A stretch of 64,000 bases of DNA from Nocardia inohanensis NBRC 100128 (GCF_001612945.1 NZ_BDBK01000004.1:62001-126000); one strand, 5' to 3'. Numbered from the stretch's first letter, positions 38,576 to 48,070 are shown. Numbers and translations are program-made. Notes: generated from the sequence alone by a model not told the origin.

Positions 38576-39952
38576 TCAGACCGCGGCGACGAGCTTCGCG
38601 AGGTCGTCGGCCAAGCGCTGGGCGGCTTCCGGGTCGGTGGCCTCGACCATGACGCGGACCAGTTGCTCGGTTCCGCTGGGGCGCAACAGGACTCGGCCGG
38701 ATTCGCCGAGTTCGCGTTCGGCCTCGGCGACGGCGTCGAGCACCGAGGGGGCCTTGGCGACGGCGGCCTTGTCGGAGACCGGGACGTTCAGCAGGACCTG
38801 CGGGACGGTCTGCACGAGCCCCGCCAGATCGGCGAGGGTGCGGCCGGTTTCGGCCATCCGGGCCATGAGTTTGAGGCCGGTGAGGACGCCGTCGCCGGTG
38901 GTGCCGAACTTCGGGAAGACCACGTGCCCGGATTGTTCACCGCCGAGGGTGTAGCCGCCGGTGCGCAGGTCCTCGAGGACGTAGCGGTCGCCGACGGCGG
39001 TGGTGCGCACCGTGATTCCGGCCGCGCGCAGGGCGATGTGCAGGCCGAGATTGCTCATGACGGTGGCGACCAGGGTGTCCTGGGCGAGTTCACCGGCATC
39101 GCGCATGGCCAGGGCCAGCACGGCCATGATGGCGTCGCCGTCCACGATCGCGCCGGTGGCGTCCACGGCCAGGCAGCGGTCGGCGTCACCGTCGACGGCC
39201 AGGCCGATATCGGCGCCGTGTTCGCGCACCGCCCGCTGGATCGGCCCCAGGTGGGTGGAGCCGCAGCCGTCGTTGATGTTCAGGCCGTCGGGGTCGGCAT
39301 TGATGGCGATGACCGTGGCGCCCGCCTCGCGCAGGGCGGCCGGGCCGACCTCCGAGGCCGCGCCGTGGGCGCAATCGATCACCACGGTGAGGCCGCTCAG
39401 GTCGCGCGCGGTGGCCTCGACCAGGTGCTCGACATAGCGTTCGTGGGTGCCTTCCAGGCTGTAGCGGTCATCGGCGTCGAAGACGTGACCGCCCAGGCCG
39501 GGCCGGCCCAGGACGCGTCCGATGGCCGCGCCGGTCGGGCGCGCGAACGCGCCTTCGGCGATCAGGGCCTCGATCTTGTCCTCGATGACGTCGTCCAGCT
39601 TGTGGCCGCCGGCCGCGAAAATCTTGATGCCGTTGTCCGGCATGGGGTTGTGCGAGGCGGAGATCATCACGCCGAGGCAGGCGTCGTACACGCCGGTCAG
39701 GTAGGCGACGGCCGGAGTCGGCAGCACACCCACCGAGAGCACATCCACGCCCGCGGAGGTCAGGCCGGCGATGACGGCCGCTTCCAGCATTTCGCCACTC
39801 GCGCGCGGATCACGCCCCACTACGGCGAGCGCGCGCTTCTTGCCGCGACTCAGAACCTGTGCCGCCGCGGCCGAAACGCGCAGCGCCAGCTCAGGACTCA
39901 ACGAGTCATTGGCAAGCCCGCGAACTCCGTCGGTGCCGAACAAACGTCCCAT
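38576..39952 (-). CDS. glmM: Phosphoglucosamine mutase
   Basis: Converts glucosamine-6-phosphate to glucosamine-1-phosphate for UDP-GlcNAc and cell-wall synthesis. The 458 residues start [12 protein letters not shown] and carry the phosphoserine loop MISASHNP (S100), the metal loop VDGDADR, the sugar loop GGEQSGH and the phosphate-binding [14 protein letters not shown] at 39952 is chosen at the family start; the frame runs 34 codons further upstream. The order rplM-rpsI-glmM on one strand matches mycobacteria, but a 210-base spacer with strong secondary structure separates rpsI from glmM. Confidence 0.97.
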   Translation of the reverse strand: MGRLFGTDGVRGLANDSLSPELALRVSAAAAQVLSRGKKRALAVVGRDPRASGEMLEAAVIAGLTSAGVDVLSVGVLPTPAVAYLTGVYDACLGVMISASHNPMPDNGIKIFAAGGHKLDDVIEDKIEALIAEGAFARPTGAAIGRVLGRPGLGGHVFDADDRYSLEGTHERYVEHLVEATARDLSGLTVVIDCAHGAASEVGPAALREAGATVIAINADPDGLNINDGCGSTHLGPIQRAVREHGADIGLAVDGDADRCLAVDATGAIVDGDAIMAVLALAMRDAGELAQDTLVATVMSNLGLHIALRAAGITVRTTAVGDRYVLEDLRTGGYTLGGEQSGHVVFPKFGTTGDGVLTGLKLMARMAETGRTLADLAGLVQTVPQVLLNVPVSDKAAVAKAPSVLDAVAEAERELGESGRVLLRPSGTEQLVRVMVEATDPEAAQRLADDLAKLVAAV

Positions 39953-39980
39953 TACCTCACCCCTGGTCGGTGTATACAGC

Positions 39981-40090
39981 ACGAGAGCAGGCACCCGGCC
40001 CTCTCCCTCCGCTCGCGACCCGCTGCGGGTCGCGCCCAGGAGAAAAATAGGCAACAGCTTCGAAAGCTGTTGTAGGGAGCCTGCTCTCGT
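39981..40090 (-). promoter_or_regulatory. Candidate structured leader RNA (three-way junction) upstream of glmM
   Basis: A 12-bp closing stem (ACGAGAGCAGGC at 39981-39992 with GCCTGCTCTCGT at 40079-40090) encloses two perfect hairpins: GCGACCCG/CGGGTCGC at 40015-40033 and CAACAGCTT/AAGCTGTTG at 40052-40072. It lies 28 bases upstream of the glmM ATG and after a terminator-like hairpin, so it would sit in the glmM 5' leader. It could be a cis-regulatory RNA or a mobile palindromic repeat. Confidence 0.5.
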
Positions 40091-40110
40091 ACAGGTTGCC
40101 GTGTAGACCG

Positions 40111-40146
40111 TACCGCGCCCGGCCCTCGGAAGGACCGGGCACGGTA
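40111..40146 (-). terminator. Terminator-like hairpin after rpsI
   Basis: TACCG-C-GCCCGG pairs with CCGGGC-A-CGGTA with one internal mismatch, 17 bases past the rpsI stop on the minus strand. Confidence 0.65.
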
Positions 40147-40162
40147 GGCCGGACGGCGAATA

Positions 40163-40681
40163 TCAGCGCTTCGAGTACTGAGGCGCCTTACGGGCCTTCT
40201 TGAGGCCGTACTTCTTACGCTCGGTGGCACGCGGGTCACGAGTCAGGAAGCCGGCACGCTTGAGGGCGGGACGGTCGTCCGGGGTGACCTCGATCAGGGC
40301 ACGCGCGATGGCGAGGCGCAGGGCGCCGGCCTGACCGGACGGGCCGCCGCCGACCAGGCGGGCGAAGATGTCGAAGTTCTCGGTGCGCTCGACGGTCACC
40401 AGCGGCGACTTGACGAGCTGCTGGTGCACCTTGTTCGGGAAGTAATCCTCGATGGTGCGGCCGTTCAGCACGAAGTTGCCGGAGCCCGGCACCAGGCGCA
40501 CGCGGACGACGGCTTCCTTACGACGGCCGACGGTCTGCACCGGGCGGTCGATCAGGACGGGCGCCGCGAAGGACTCGGTGTACTCGGCCTCGGCCTCGTA
40601 ACCGTCGCCCTCTTCGACGACCTCGACGGCGGTGTCTTCCACGACGAATTCGTCGTCGTTGAATTCCTCAGGAGCGGTCAC
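40163..40681 (-). CDS. rpsI: 30S ribosomal protein S9
   Basis: A 172-residue S9. The conserved core begins [18 protein letters not shown] and includes [30 protein letters not shown], and the C-terminal [17 protein letters not shown] whose last Arg reaches the P-site tRNA. An acidic N-terminal extension of about 45 residues ([19 protein letters not shown]) precedes it and makes it longer than the mycobacterial protein. ATG at 40681 overlaps the rplM stop by 4 bases. Confidence 0.98.
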   Translation of the reverse strand: MTAPEEFNDDEFVVEDTAVEVVEEGDGYEAEAEYTESFAAPVLIDRPVQTVGRRKEAVVRVRLVPGSGNFVLNGRTIEDYFPNKVHQQLVKSPLVTVERTENFDIFARLVGGGPSGQAGALRLAIARALIEVTPDDRPALKRAGFLTRDPRATERKKYGLKKARKAPQYSKR

Positions 40682-41121
40682 TGGGCCACCTGCTTGATCT
40701 CGAAGGGGATGGGCTGCTGGGCCGCATGCGGGTGGTTCGGGCCCGCGTAGACCTTCAGCTTGCCGATGATCTGGTTGCCCAGCTTGTTCTTCGGGATCAT
40801 GCCCTTGACGGCACGCTCGACCAGACGGTCGGGGCGGGTGTCCAGGATCTGGCCCACGGTACGGCCCTTCAGACCACCCGGGTGACCGGAGTGGGTGTAG
40901 AGGACCTTGTCCTGCCGCTTGTTGCCGGAGACGGCAACCTTCTCGGCGTTGATGATGATGACGAAATCGCCACCGTCGACGTTCGGAGCGTAGGTCGGCT
41001 TGTTCTTGCCGCGCAGCAGGTTCGCAGCCTGCACGGAAAGACGGCCGAGCACTACGTCAGTGGCGTCGATGACGTACCACTTGCGGGTAACGTCACCGCC
41101 CTTCGGGCTGTACGTAGGCAC
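40678..41121 (-). CDS. rplM: 50S ribosomal protein L13
   Basis: A 147-residue L13: [62 protein letters not shown] and [18 protein letters not shown] at 41121 gives the same length as the mycobacterial protein. It is the first gene of the rplM-rpsI pair, with an ATGA overlap. Confidence 0.98.
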   Translation of the reverse strand: MPTYSPKGGDVTRKWYVIDATDVVLGRLSVQAANLLRGKNKPTYAPNVDGGDFVIIINAEKVAVSGNKRQDKVLYTHSGHPGGLKGRTVGQILDTRPDRLVERAVKGMIPKNKLGNQIIGKLKVYAGPNHPHAAQQPIPFEIKQVAQ

Positions 41122-41559
41122 AGTGCATCCCTTGTCTGTCGTAGGTTTTGCCAGCCCAGGCGTGTGGTCGAGCTGATCCCCGGCGGCCGGTGGAGACCCG
41201 GGGGCTCGTGCGACAACCGGTTGCCCGGCCGTACCGCACGCCAACGAGCCACCATACCAGCGGGTGCGCTGACACCCGAATCAGGGTGTGCGCTCGCTAT
41301 GAGTAAAGAAGCCCGCGCGCTGCCGGTGGCAGCGCCCGGGCCGATTCTATGCGGTGGAGGCGGACCTCCCGCGTCCGCGCCGATGCGGTGGAGGCAGACT
41401 TCCCACGCCCGCGCCGATGCGGTGGAGGCAGACCTCCCGCGTCCGCGTCTATGCGGTGGAGCGGGCCTCCCGCGTCCGCGCCGGCGATGGCCGCGGTACG
41501 GATCGCACAGCCGTCGCGCAGCAGTGGCCGCACCACACCGGTGGCGCGGGCAGCGCCGA
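41122..41559. other. Intergenic region between rplM and the phospho-signalling island
   Basis: A 438-base interval between two minus-strand genes. The part nearest rplM is a leader of 200 or so bases with a small hairpin CACCC/GGGTG (about 41272-41287) and a TATGGT -10-like box on the minus strand (about 41255-41260). The distal part holds a 34-bp tandem array (41349-41484). No gene is supported. Confidence 0.55.
41349..41484. repeat. Tandem repeat, 34-bp unit, four copies
   Basis: Units start ATGCGGTGGAG at 41349, 41383, 41417 and 41451 with exact 34-base spacing. The first copy contains an inverted repeat GCGGAC-N7-GTCCGC, which the second and third copies keep only imperfectly. It lies upstream of rplM and downstream of the GYG protein gene. 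Confidence 0.9.
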
Positions 41560-44500
41560 TCAGATGGCGAGCGGGGGTCCGGGGTCGGCGCCGCGCACCG
41601 GTCCGGGGACCGAGTAGCGGAGGGTGCCGGTGCCGCGGCCGAGGCAGTCCAGCTCTTGAGGGTCGCCGATGCTGGAGATGCCCGGGCGCGGATCGGTGTT
41701 GACGGACGGGGTGAACGCGCAGGCGTCACCCGCCTGGAGGGCGCTGCGTTCCACGGCCGGCCAGTCACCGAACGCGGCGAGCAAGGGGCCCGCTTGGTCG
41801 AGGGTGGTGGTGAGGTCGAAGGTCGCGGCCGAGTTCGATGCGGGCTGGAACGAAAGTGGCGCGCTCGCGTCGCGAACAGTCGAGCCGCTCGCATCGCGAA
41901 CCGCCGAGGCGCTCGCATCGCGGATGGCGGAGGCGAAGGACGGGAGGCCGGGCGTCGCGTCCCCGATGCCGCGAATGTCCGATCCGGCAAGGGAATCGGC
42001 GGTGCCGATCTCACCGATGGCGCTCGCGTGCTGGGTGGACTGGTCGTCGGCGTGCATGCCGACCGCCGCCAGCGCGGCCGCGCCCACCACGATGGGTGCG
42101 CCGAACAGGTTGTCTTTCATCTTGTTCCAGAGCTTGCCCTTGCGAGGCTTGCGCCCACCCTCGGACTCCGAACTCGAATCCGATTGTCCGGCGGCGTCTT
42201 CCGGCGAACCAGACGGACGCGGCCCAGTGGGAGGCATCGCCCCACCGTACCCCGATCCACCCTGACCAGGAGCGTTTCCGCCAGGTCCAGCAAAATTCCC
42301 GCTTCCCGGCGCGGCGCCGCCGCCCGGCGCGCCGTACCCGGTGCCGCCGGGACCGTAGCCCCCACCGGCCCCCGGATATCCACCGGAACCGCCCTGGCCA
42401 CCGGCGTTTCCGTACGCACCGCCCGGCCCACCGGCCGCACCGTGCTCACCGCCCGGCGCCGAACCGTAGCCGCCTGCTGCGGGGTTGCCACCCTGGCCGT
42501 ACCCACCGACCACCGGATTGCTCCCGGTCCCATAACCGGCCGCACCCGAACCCCCGCCGGGACCGTAACCGCCAGCGGCAGAACCACTTCCGGGCCCGTA
42601 ACCGCCACCACCCTGACCACTGTCGGGACCGTAGCCACTACCGCCCTGGGTGGCGTCGGGACCATACCCGCTACCCCCCTGACCCGCGTCGGAGCCATAC
42701 CCGCTCCGGCTGGCGTCGGGACCGTAACCGCTACCGCTCTGACCCGCGTCGGGGCCGTACCCGTAGCCACCCTGCGCCGGACTGCCGGCCGAGCCGTAGC
42801 CGGGGACCTGGCCGTAGCCGCCTCCGGCCGAGTCCGCACCCGGGACCTGGCCGTAGCCGCCCGGCGAACCTGGTTGTGCGCCGGGCGAACCCGGCTGGAC
42901 GGCACCGTAGGAACCAGTGCTCGGACCTTGCGGAGCGCCGTAGGCGCCAGGGGCGTACGCACCGCCCGGCTGCTGCGGCGGCTGCCCGGTCCCCGGCTGT
43001 TGCGGACGGCCCATGACAGCGGTCATCTGATCATCGGCCGGCGAACTCGCCTTGGCGGGCGGCCGAGTGAACCGGCTACCCACATTCGCGAGCCCCGGCG
43101 GCAGCGACCGAGAACTACCTGCCTGACCGAGATCCTCCGGCGTCCCCGGTTGAGCCGAATCACCCTGATTTACACCGGCACCCGCCTGATGCGGACTCGC
43201 TCCGGCCTGCTGCGAACCTGTTCCCCCCGCCTGCGCGAGATCCTCAGCGGTCACCCGTCGCGTCACATCGGCATGCTGGCCCGCACCCGAAGCGCGTGCG
43301 AGATCATCCGCGGTCACCCGCTGAGTTGGATCCGCGGGCTGTGCGGAACTCTGCGCGGCGCGGCGCTTGGCGTCGGCGTGATGCGCGACAACGGCATTCA
43401 TCTGCGCGATGTCGTCCGGGGTGATGCGGCGGGTTTCCTCGTCCTCTCCTACTGCCGGGGCGGCGGATGGCGTGCTCATCGGCGGGCGGACGGAATCCGG
43501 TCGGGGCGAGGGGGATTCGCTCGTGGGCGGGGAATCCGTGTGGCGCTGAACCATTTCCGGCTGCTGGGGCAGGGGTTCGGGCTGGCGCTGCATCGGGTCC
43601 AGTTGGGCCGGGGATTGCGGCTGGGGCTGCGGGACGTGGCGCGGGCCCTGGTCGATCCGCCGGCTCGGGCTGTCGATCACCGTTTCCATACCGGGCGCGG
43701 CGCCGAGTCCGGGCGCGTTGGTGTCGCCCTGCATTGATCCACTCGCGCCCGCACTCCCGGCGGGGCCGGGGCCGGGTGCCGCACCACCGGCAGGACCGGT
43801 CGATGCCTGGGGGGACCCGGCACCGTGGGCCGGCGGCCGGCCGGAACCTTCCGGGCTCGCGTGCGGATGCTGGTGGCGGGGTTGGGGTTCGGGGTGGTCG
43901 CCCGCGTCGGAGTCGGCGACGAGGAGGTGGGCGGCGCCCAGGACGAGGGCGTGCATGGGGTGGTCGGCTACCTGGAAGCGGTGGCCGAGGTGGTTCTGGA
44001 AGGCCAGGCGGAGGGCGTCGTTGAAGCAGACGTTGCCGGTCAGCAGGATGGTCGAGGTGTCGGCGTCGATGGCTCGGGCCGCCGCCATCACCTCGATGAC
44101 CACGTTGTCGGCGGAGCGGGCGTCGTGCAGCGCTTCGGCGTCGATGGGAACCGAGACGGATTCGGTGGGGCGGTCGTCGTCGCCGTGGACCGCGACCACG
44201 AGGCATTCGCGGCCGTCGGAGTAGACGCCGGTGGCGCCCACCGCGGGGCCTCGGCCTGGTGCGCGCACCAGGCCGAGGGCGCGGACGTAGCCGGAGAGCG
44301 CGACGGATTCGGGCAGCGGCTCGGCGGGGTAGCCGAGCAGTTCGACCAGGCGGACGTATTCGTCGACCTTCGGGTCCGGCCATTCGTCGGGGAACGGCAC
44401 GGCGATCACGTCGGGCGCACCGCCCAGGTGTTTGACGATCGCCTCGACCGGGTTGTGCAGGCGTGCCCGGAAGACCAGGTCGGCGGGCCAGGTGGCCCCG

Positions 44501-44742
44501 GCCACCACGATCTGCGGGTGCCCGAGGATGTCGCGCACGTCGGAGATGGCGATGCCGACGTCGGGCCGCCGGTCCACCCCGGCGGTGTGCAGCCGGCCGG
44601 ACGAGTCCGCCAGCAGGTATGCGGGCGGTGTGTACGTACCTTCGACCTGGACCGGCCGTATCGGGGACCCGCCGCCACCGGCGGCCACCGAGACCACGTC
44701 CCAGCCGAGATGCACTGCGCCAACTCGAGCTGTCACAGCCAT
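41560..44742 (-). CDS. Hsp70-like membrane protein with TxxD motifs and a GYG-rich low-complexity region
   Basis: A 1060-residue protein that I do not recognise by name. The head (1-280) looks like a degenerate Hsp70/actin fold: VGAVHLGWDVVSVA, TILLTGNVCFNDALRLAF, HALVLGAAHLL. It is followed by a Pro/Gln-rich linker. Residues 436-537 hold three near-identical motifs, RRITPDDIA (T441), QRVTADDLA (T477) and RRVTAEDLA (T498), plus a weaker GTPEDL (T534). These are pTxxD-type FHA docking sites in waiting. Then come about 280 residues of GYG/Gly/Ser/Pro/Gln repeats, a basic stretch (RKPRKGKLWNK), one membrane helix (GAPIVVGAAALAAVG) and an outer domain of about 160 residues with three RDAS repeats. 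ATG at 44742 is chosen at the start of the head. It is preceded by the FHA-ABC gene on the same strand (133-base gap). Confidence 0.75.
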   Translation of the reverse strand: MAVTARVGAVHLGWDVVSVAAGGGGSPIRPVQVEGTYTPPAYLLADSSGRLHTAGVDRRPDVGIAISDVRDILGHPQIVVAGATWPADLVFRARLHNPVEAIVKHLGGAPDVIAVPFPDEWPDPKVDEYVRLVELLGYPAEPLPESVALSGYVRALGLVRAPGRGPAVGATGVYSDGRECLVVAVHGDDDRPTESVSVPIDAEALHDARSADNVVIEVMAAARAIDADTSTILLTGNVCFNDALRLAFQNHLGHRFQVADHPMHALVLGAAHLLVADSDAGDHPEPQPRHQHPHASPEGSGRPPAHGAGSPQASTGPAGGAAPGPGPAGSAGASGSMQGDTNAPGLGAAPGMETVIDSPSRRIDQGPRHVPQPQPQSPAQLDPMQRQPEPLPQQPEMVQRHTDSPPTSESPSPRPDSVRPPMSTPSAAPAVGEDEETRRITPDDIAQMNAVVAHHADAKRRAAQSSAQPADPTQRVTADDLARASGAGQHADVTRRVTAEDLAQAGGTGSQQAGASPHQAGAGVNQGDSAQPGTPEDLGQAGSSRSLPPGLANVGSRFTRPPAKASSPADDQMTAVMGRPQQPGTGQPPQQPGGAYAPGAYGAPQGPSTGSYGAVQPGSPGAQPGSPGGYGQVPGADSAGGGYGQVPGYGSAGSPAQGGYGYGPDAGQSGSGYGPDASRSGYGSDAGQGGSGYGPDATQGGSGYGPDSGQGGGGYGPGSGSAAGGYGPGGGSGAAGYGTGSNPVVGGYGQGGNPAAGGYGSAPGGEHGAAGGPGGAYGNAGGQGGSGGYPGAGGGYGPGGTGYGAPGGGAAPGSGNFAGPGGNAPGQGGSGYGGAMPPTGPRPSGSPEDAAGQSDSSSESEGGRKPRKGKLWNKMKDNLFGAPIVVGAAALAAVGMHADDQSTQHASAIGEIGTADSLAGSDIRGIGDATPGLPSFASAIRDASASAVRDASGSTVRDASAPLSFQPASNSAATFDLTTTLDQAGPLLAAFGDWPAVERSALQAGDACAFTPSVNTDPRPGISSIGDPQELDCLGRGTGTLRYSVPGPVRGADPGPPLAI

Positions 44743-44875
44743 CAGTGTGCCTGTTCCGCGCGACGGGTGCGCGACCGAACCGACACTTCGCGCAGGGCGA
44801 ACCCCGGCGCGTCGCCGGAATCCGGTCCCCCGCACCTGTTCGGCAACGCCGTCACGGGCCGCTTCCGCACCGGCT

Positions 44876-47800
44876 TCACGAGGCCGACTTCTTCAAGCGC
44901 AGTCGCGACCAGGTGAGCAGCGCCAGCACGATGATCAGCACGCCGAGCACCGAAACATCCAGCGCCCAGATACCCGCCTCGTGCTTCCACAACGAGTCCG
45001 GTTGCGCACTCGGGAAGAGCTTGCGCACATCGACCGTGGACGCCCCGGAGGCATACCCCCAGCGCGCGGGGAACAGCCAGGAAATCTGTTCCAGCACAAC
45101 TCGTCCCGTCACCGGGATCAACCCGCCCGCCATGACCAGCTGGGCCATGATGGTGACCACCAGCAACGGCATCACCTGCTCGTTGGATTTGGCCAGCGTG
45201 GACAGCAGCAACCCCACCACCACGCAGGTGATGGCCGTCAGCGCGATATCGACATACAGCTCGAGGCTGCCCGCCGGAATCACCGAACCCGCCGAGGGCC
45301 GCTTCTTCCCGACCAGCACGATGCCCACCATGACCGCCGATTGCAGCAGCGCCGCCAGGCTGAACACCACGATCTTGGACATCAGGTACGCCCCGGAGCG
45401 CAGGCCGACCGCCCGCTCCCGGAAGTAGATGGGCCGCTCGCCCACCAGATCACGCACGGTCAGCGTCGATCCCATGAAGCACGCGCCGAGAATCAGAACC
45501 ACCAGCAGCTGCTGCGATTCACTACCGCCGACCAGCTGGAACGACCCGTCCGGCATCTGCTTGAGCGCGCCCTTCTGGAACCCGTTGCTGCCGGGCACCA
45601 CCAGTGACAGACCGCCCAGCACGAACGGCAGCACCAAAAGGAACGTCAAATATCCGCGATCGGCGAGCACCAGCCGGATCTGCCGCCGCGAGAGCGTCGA
45701 GAACTGCTTCAGCGCACTCGATTTCGGCCCCTTCGCCTTCTCCCCCGGCGGCGCGGCCGGCGGTGGCGGCGCGAACGCCTGGCGGGAACGGAAATTGGCG
45801 AAGGCGTGATCGGGATCGTCGGCCACCCGCGCGAAGATCTCGGCCCAATCGCTGGTGCCGAGGAAATCGCGCACGGTGCCCGGATGCCCGCAGAACGCGG
45901 TCTTGCCGCCCGGCGCGAGCAGCAGCACCTGATCGCACATGTCCAGGCAGGCCACCGAGTGGGTGACCACGATGACGGTGCGCCCGGCGTCGGCCAGCTC
46001 CCGCAGCATGGTCATGACCTGGCGATCCAGCGCCGGATCCAGACCGGAGGTGGGCTCGTCGAGAATGAGCAGCGACGGACCGGTGAGCAACTCCATGGCC
46101 ACCGACGCGCGCTTGCGCTGACCACCGGAGAGCCGGTCGACGCGGGTATCCGCGTGCTGGGTGAGCGAAAGTTCGTCCAGCACACCGTCGATCACCCGCT
46201 GCCGGTCGGCCTTGCTGGTGTCGGGCGGCAGCCGCAGCTGCGCGGCGAATCCGAGCGCCTGCTTCACGGTGAGCTGGCGGTGCAGCACATCGTCCTGCGG
46301 CACCATGCCGATCCGGGATCGGAGCGCGTCGTATTCGGCGTGCAGATTGCGGCCCTCGAAGGTGACCACACCGGTCGAGGGCGAGGTGGTACCGGCGATG
46401 AGCCGCGACAGCGTGGACTTGCCCGCGCCGGAGGGTCCGATGAGCGCGGTCAGCGACCCCCGCCCGGCCGCCATGTTCACATCGACCAGCAGCTGCTTGT
46501 TGCCCTCGACGGTGAAGCCGATGCCGTGCACGTGCAGGCCCTGTTCGGCGACCGGCCGCTGCCGGTGCACCAAAGAGCCTTCCTCGACCGCGAAGTCGAC
46601 ATTGCCGATGGTGACGATGTCGCGCTCGCGCAGCAGGGTGCGCTGCTCGCGGCGGCCGTTGACGAAGGTGCCGTTGGCCGAACCCAGGTCCTCGATGGCC
46701 AGGCCCTGCGGGTCGGCGACGAGTCGGGCGTGCTTGCGCGAGGCCATCGGATCATTGACGACGATCTCGTTGTCGCTGGTGCGGCCGATGCTCAGGCCGC
46801 CCGGCGGCAGCCGATCGGCCTTGGCGACGGCCGACTTGCTGGACCGCGCCCGCATCGGCGGCAGTGCGGCGGTGCTGGCCCGGGCCGTCATATTGATGTT
46901 GTCCGGCACATCCGGATGCAATGGCATGTCCTGCACCGGGTTCGCGCCCGATTGCAGCGGAGTCGGCCCCGAGCGCTGCGGATTCACCCCCGCGTGGGCC
47001 GGATTCTGCCCGTATTGCAGGGGATTCGCCCCGGACTGCTGCGGCGTGGGCTGCAACGGATTCGGCGCGGACTGCTGCGGGTTCGGTCCCGATTGCTGCG
47101 GATTCGGCCGTCCCTGAGCGGGATTCGGCCGACCGAATTGCTGGCCGGGCCCCTGCGCACCCTGACCCGGCTGCCCGAACTGACCGAACTGACCTGGCTG
47201 AGGTCCCCGCTGACCGGGCTGCTGGCCGTGCTGACCCGGCTGCTGGCCGTGCTGACCGGGCTGCTGCCCCCGCTGACCTGGCACCTGGCCGTGCTGACCC
47301 GGTTGCTGCCCATGCAATCCCGGCTGTCCGTGCTGACCGGGCTGTTGCCCATGCTGCCCCGGCGGCTGCCCATGCTGCGGCCCCCGCGCGCCGCCCTGCG
47401 GCCCGGGCCCCTGCGGCCCGTATCCCTGCGGCGGCCGCTGACCATGCTGCGGCCCTGGCACATTCTGCTGCGCCCCGGACGGCGGCCGCTGCCCCGGCGC
47501 CGGCCGCCGATCCTGCTGCCACGGCTGCCCCTCCGGCCGCTGCTGCCCGCCGTCCGGCCGGAATTGCGGCGCGTCCTGCCGGAACTGCCCGCCGAATCCC
47601 CCTGCCCCGCCCTGGAACTGGGGGTTCTCCGGCGCGGCGCCCCCCGCCGGAATCCGCGACCCGGACGGCAGCAGATGCAGCAGCGGACCGCTGATCGCGT
47701 CCCCCAGCCGCACCTGCGTGGCCCGATTGATCACGATCGGCGTGGTGATCCGCCGCGCGTCCACGAACACCCCGTTGGTGCTGCCGTTGTCGGTCAGCAT

Positions 47801-47971
47801 CCAGGACCCGGCCTCGTAGCTGAGGATCGCGTGCACCCTGGACACGAGTGGGCTGTCCACGAACAAGGCCACTTCCGGGGCGCGCCCCATGGTGACCTGC
47901 TGGCTCGCGTCGAAGACCCGATCGGTTCCCTCATGACGCACGGTGATCTGCTGCGCCCCCGGTGAAGACAT
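44876..47971 (-). CDS. Double-FHA ABC transporter (Rv1747-like)
   Basis: A 1031-residue half-transporter. FHA1 (about 10-100) keeps the phosphothreonine-binding residues R30, S44, H47 and N66 (TMGR, VSRVHA, NGSTNG). The linker (110-380) is built of PGQHGQ-type repeats, then NPQQSGPNP-type repeats. FHA2 (391-470) has SIGRTSDNE, SRKHARLV and GSANGTFVNG. The ABC ATPase (475-740) has GPSGAGKST at 512-520, LSGGQRKRASVAMELL and LLILDEPTSGLDP. An ABC-2 membrane domain of about six helices completes it. M. tuberculosis Rv1747 has the same order (FHA-FHA-ABC), is phosphorylated by its neighbour kinase PknF, and exports a lipid or glycolipid. A kinase gene lies 4.5 kb away here. The substrate is unknown. 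Confidence 0.9.
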   Translation of the reverse strand: MSSPGAQQITVRHEGTDRVFDASQQVTMGRAPEVALFVDSPLVSRVHAILSYEAGSWMLTDNGSTNGVFVDARRITTPIVINRATQVRLGDAISGPLLHLLPSGSRIPAGGAAPENPQFQGGAGGFGGQFRQDAPQFRPDGGQQRPEGQPWQQDRRPAPGQRPPSGAQQNVPGPQHGQRPPQGYGPQGPGPQGGARGPQHGQPPGQHGQQPGQHGQPGLHGQQPGQHGQVPGQRGQQPGQHGQQPGQHGQQPGQRGPQPGQFGQFGQPGQGAQGPGQQFGRPNPAQGRPNPQQSGPNPQQSAPNPLQPTPQQSGANPLQYGQNPAHAGVNPQRSGPTPLQSGANPVQDMPLHPDVPDNINMTARASTAALPPMRARSSKSAVAKADRLPPGGLSIGRTSDNEIVVNDPMASRKHARLVADPQGLAIEDLGSANGTFVNGRREQRTLLRERDIVTIGNVDFAVEEGSLVHRQRPVAEQGLHVHGIGFTVEGNKQLLVDVNMAAGRGSLTALIGPSGAGKSTLSRLIAGTTSPSTGVVTFEGRNLHAEYDALRSRIGMVPQDDVLHRQLTVKQALGFAAQLRLPPDTSKADRQRVIDGVLDELSLTQHADTRVDRLSGGQRKRASVAMELLTGPSLLILDEPTSGLDPALDRQVMTMLRELADAGRTVIVVTHSVACLDMCDQVLLLAPGGKTAFCGHPGTVRDFLGTSDWAEIFARVADDPDHAFANFRSRQAFAPPPPAAPPGEKAKGPKSSALKQFSTLSRRQIRLVLADRGYLTFLLVLPFVLGGLSLVVPGSNGFQKGALKQMPDGSFQLVGGSESQQLLVVLILGACFMGSTLTVRDLVGERPIYFRERAVGLRSGAYLMSKIVVFSLAALLQSAVMVGIVLVGKKRPSAGSVIPAGSLELYVDIALTAITCVVVGLLLSTLAKSNEQVMPLLVVTIMAQLVMAGGLIPVTGRVVLEQISWLFPARWGYASGASTVDVRKLFPSAQPDSLWKHEAGIWALDVSVLGVLIIVLALLTWSRLRLKKSAS

Positions 47972-48070
47972 GGCCGCATAATATGCGAAGGCCCGGGCTC
48001 ACGGCTTTGCGCTCAGCAGCCGTACGCCTGTGACCCGGGCGGATGTCCGTTGGCCTGCGAGGGAGTGGAA

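Noticed and set aside
41349..41484. Possible CRISPR array (34-bp units)
   Set aside because: Units are contiguous copies without unique spacers; it is a tandem repeat.
40726..43737. Plus-strand open frame of about 1000 codons crossing rplM and the GYG protein gene
   Set aside because: It runs antisense through two supported genes, including a ribosomal protein, and its translation is compositional noise.
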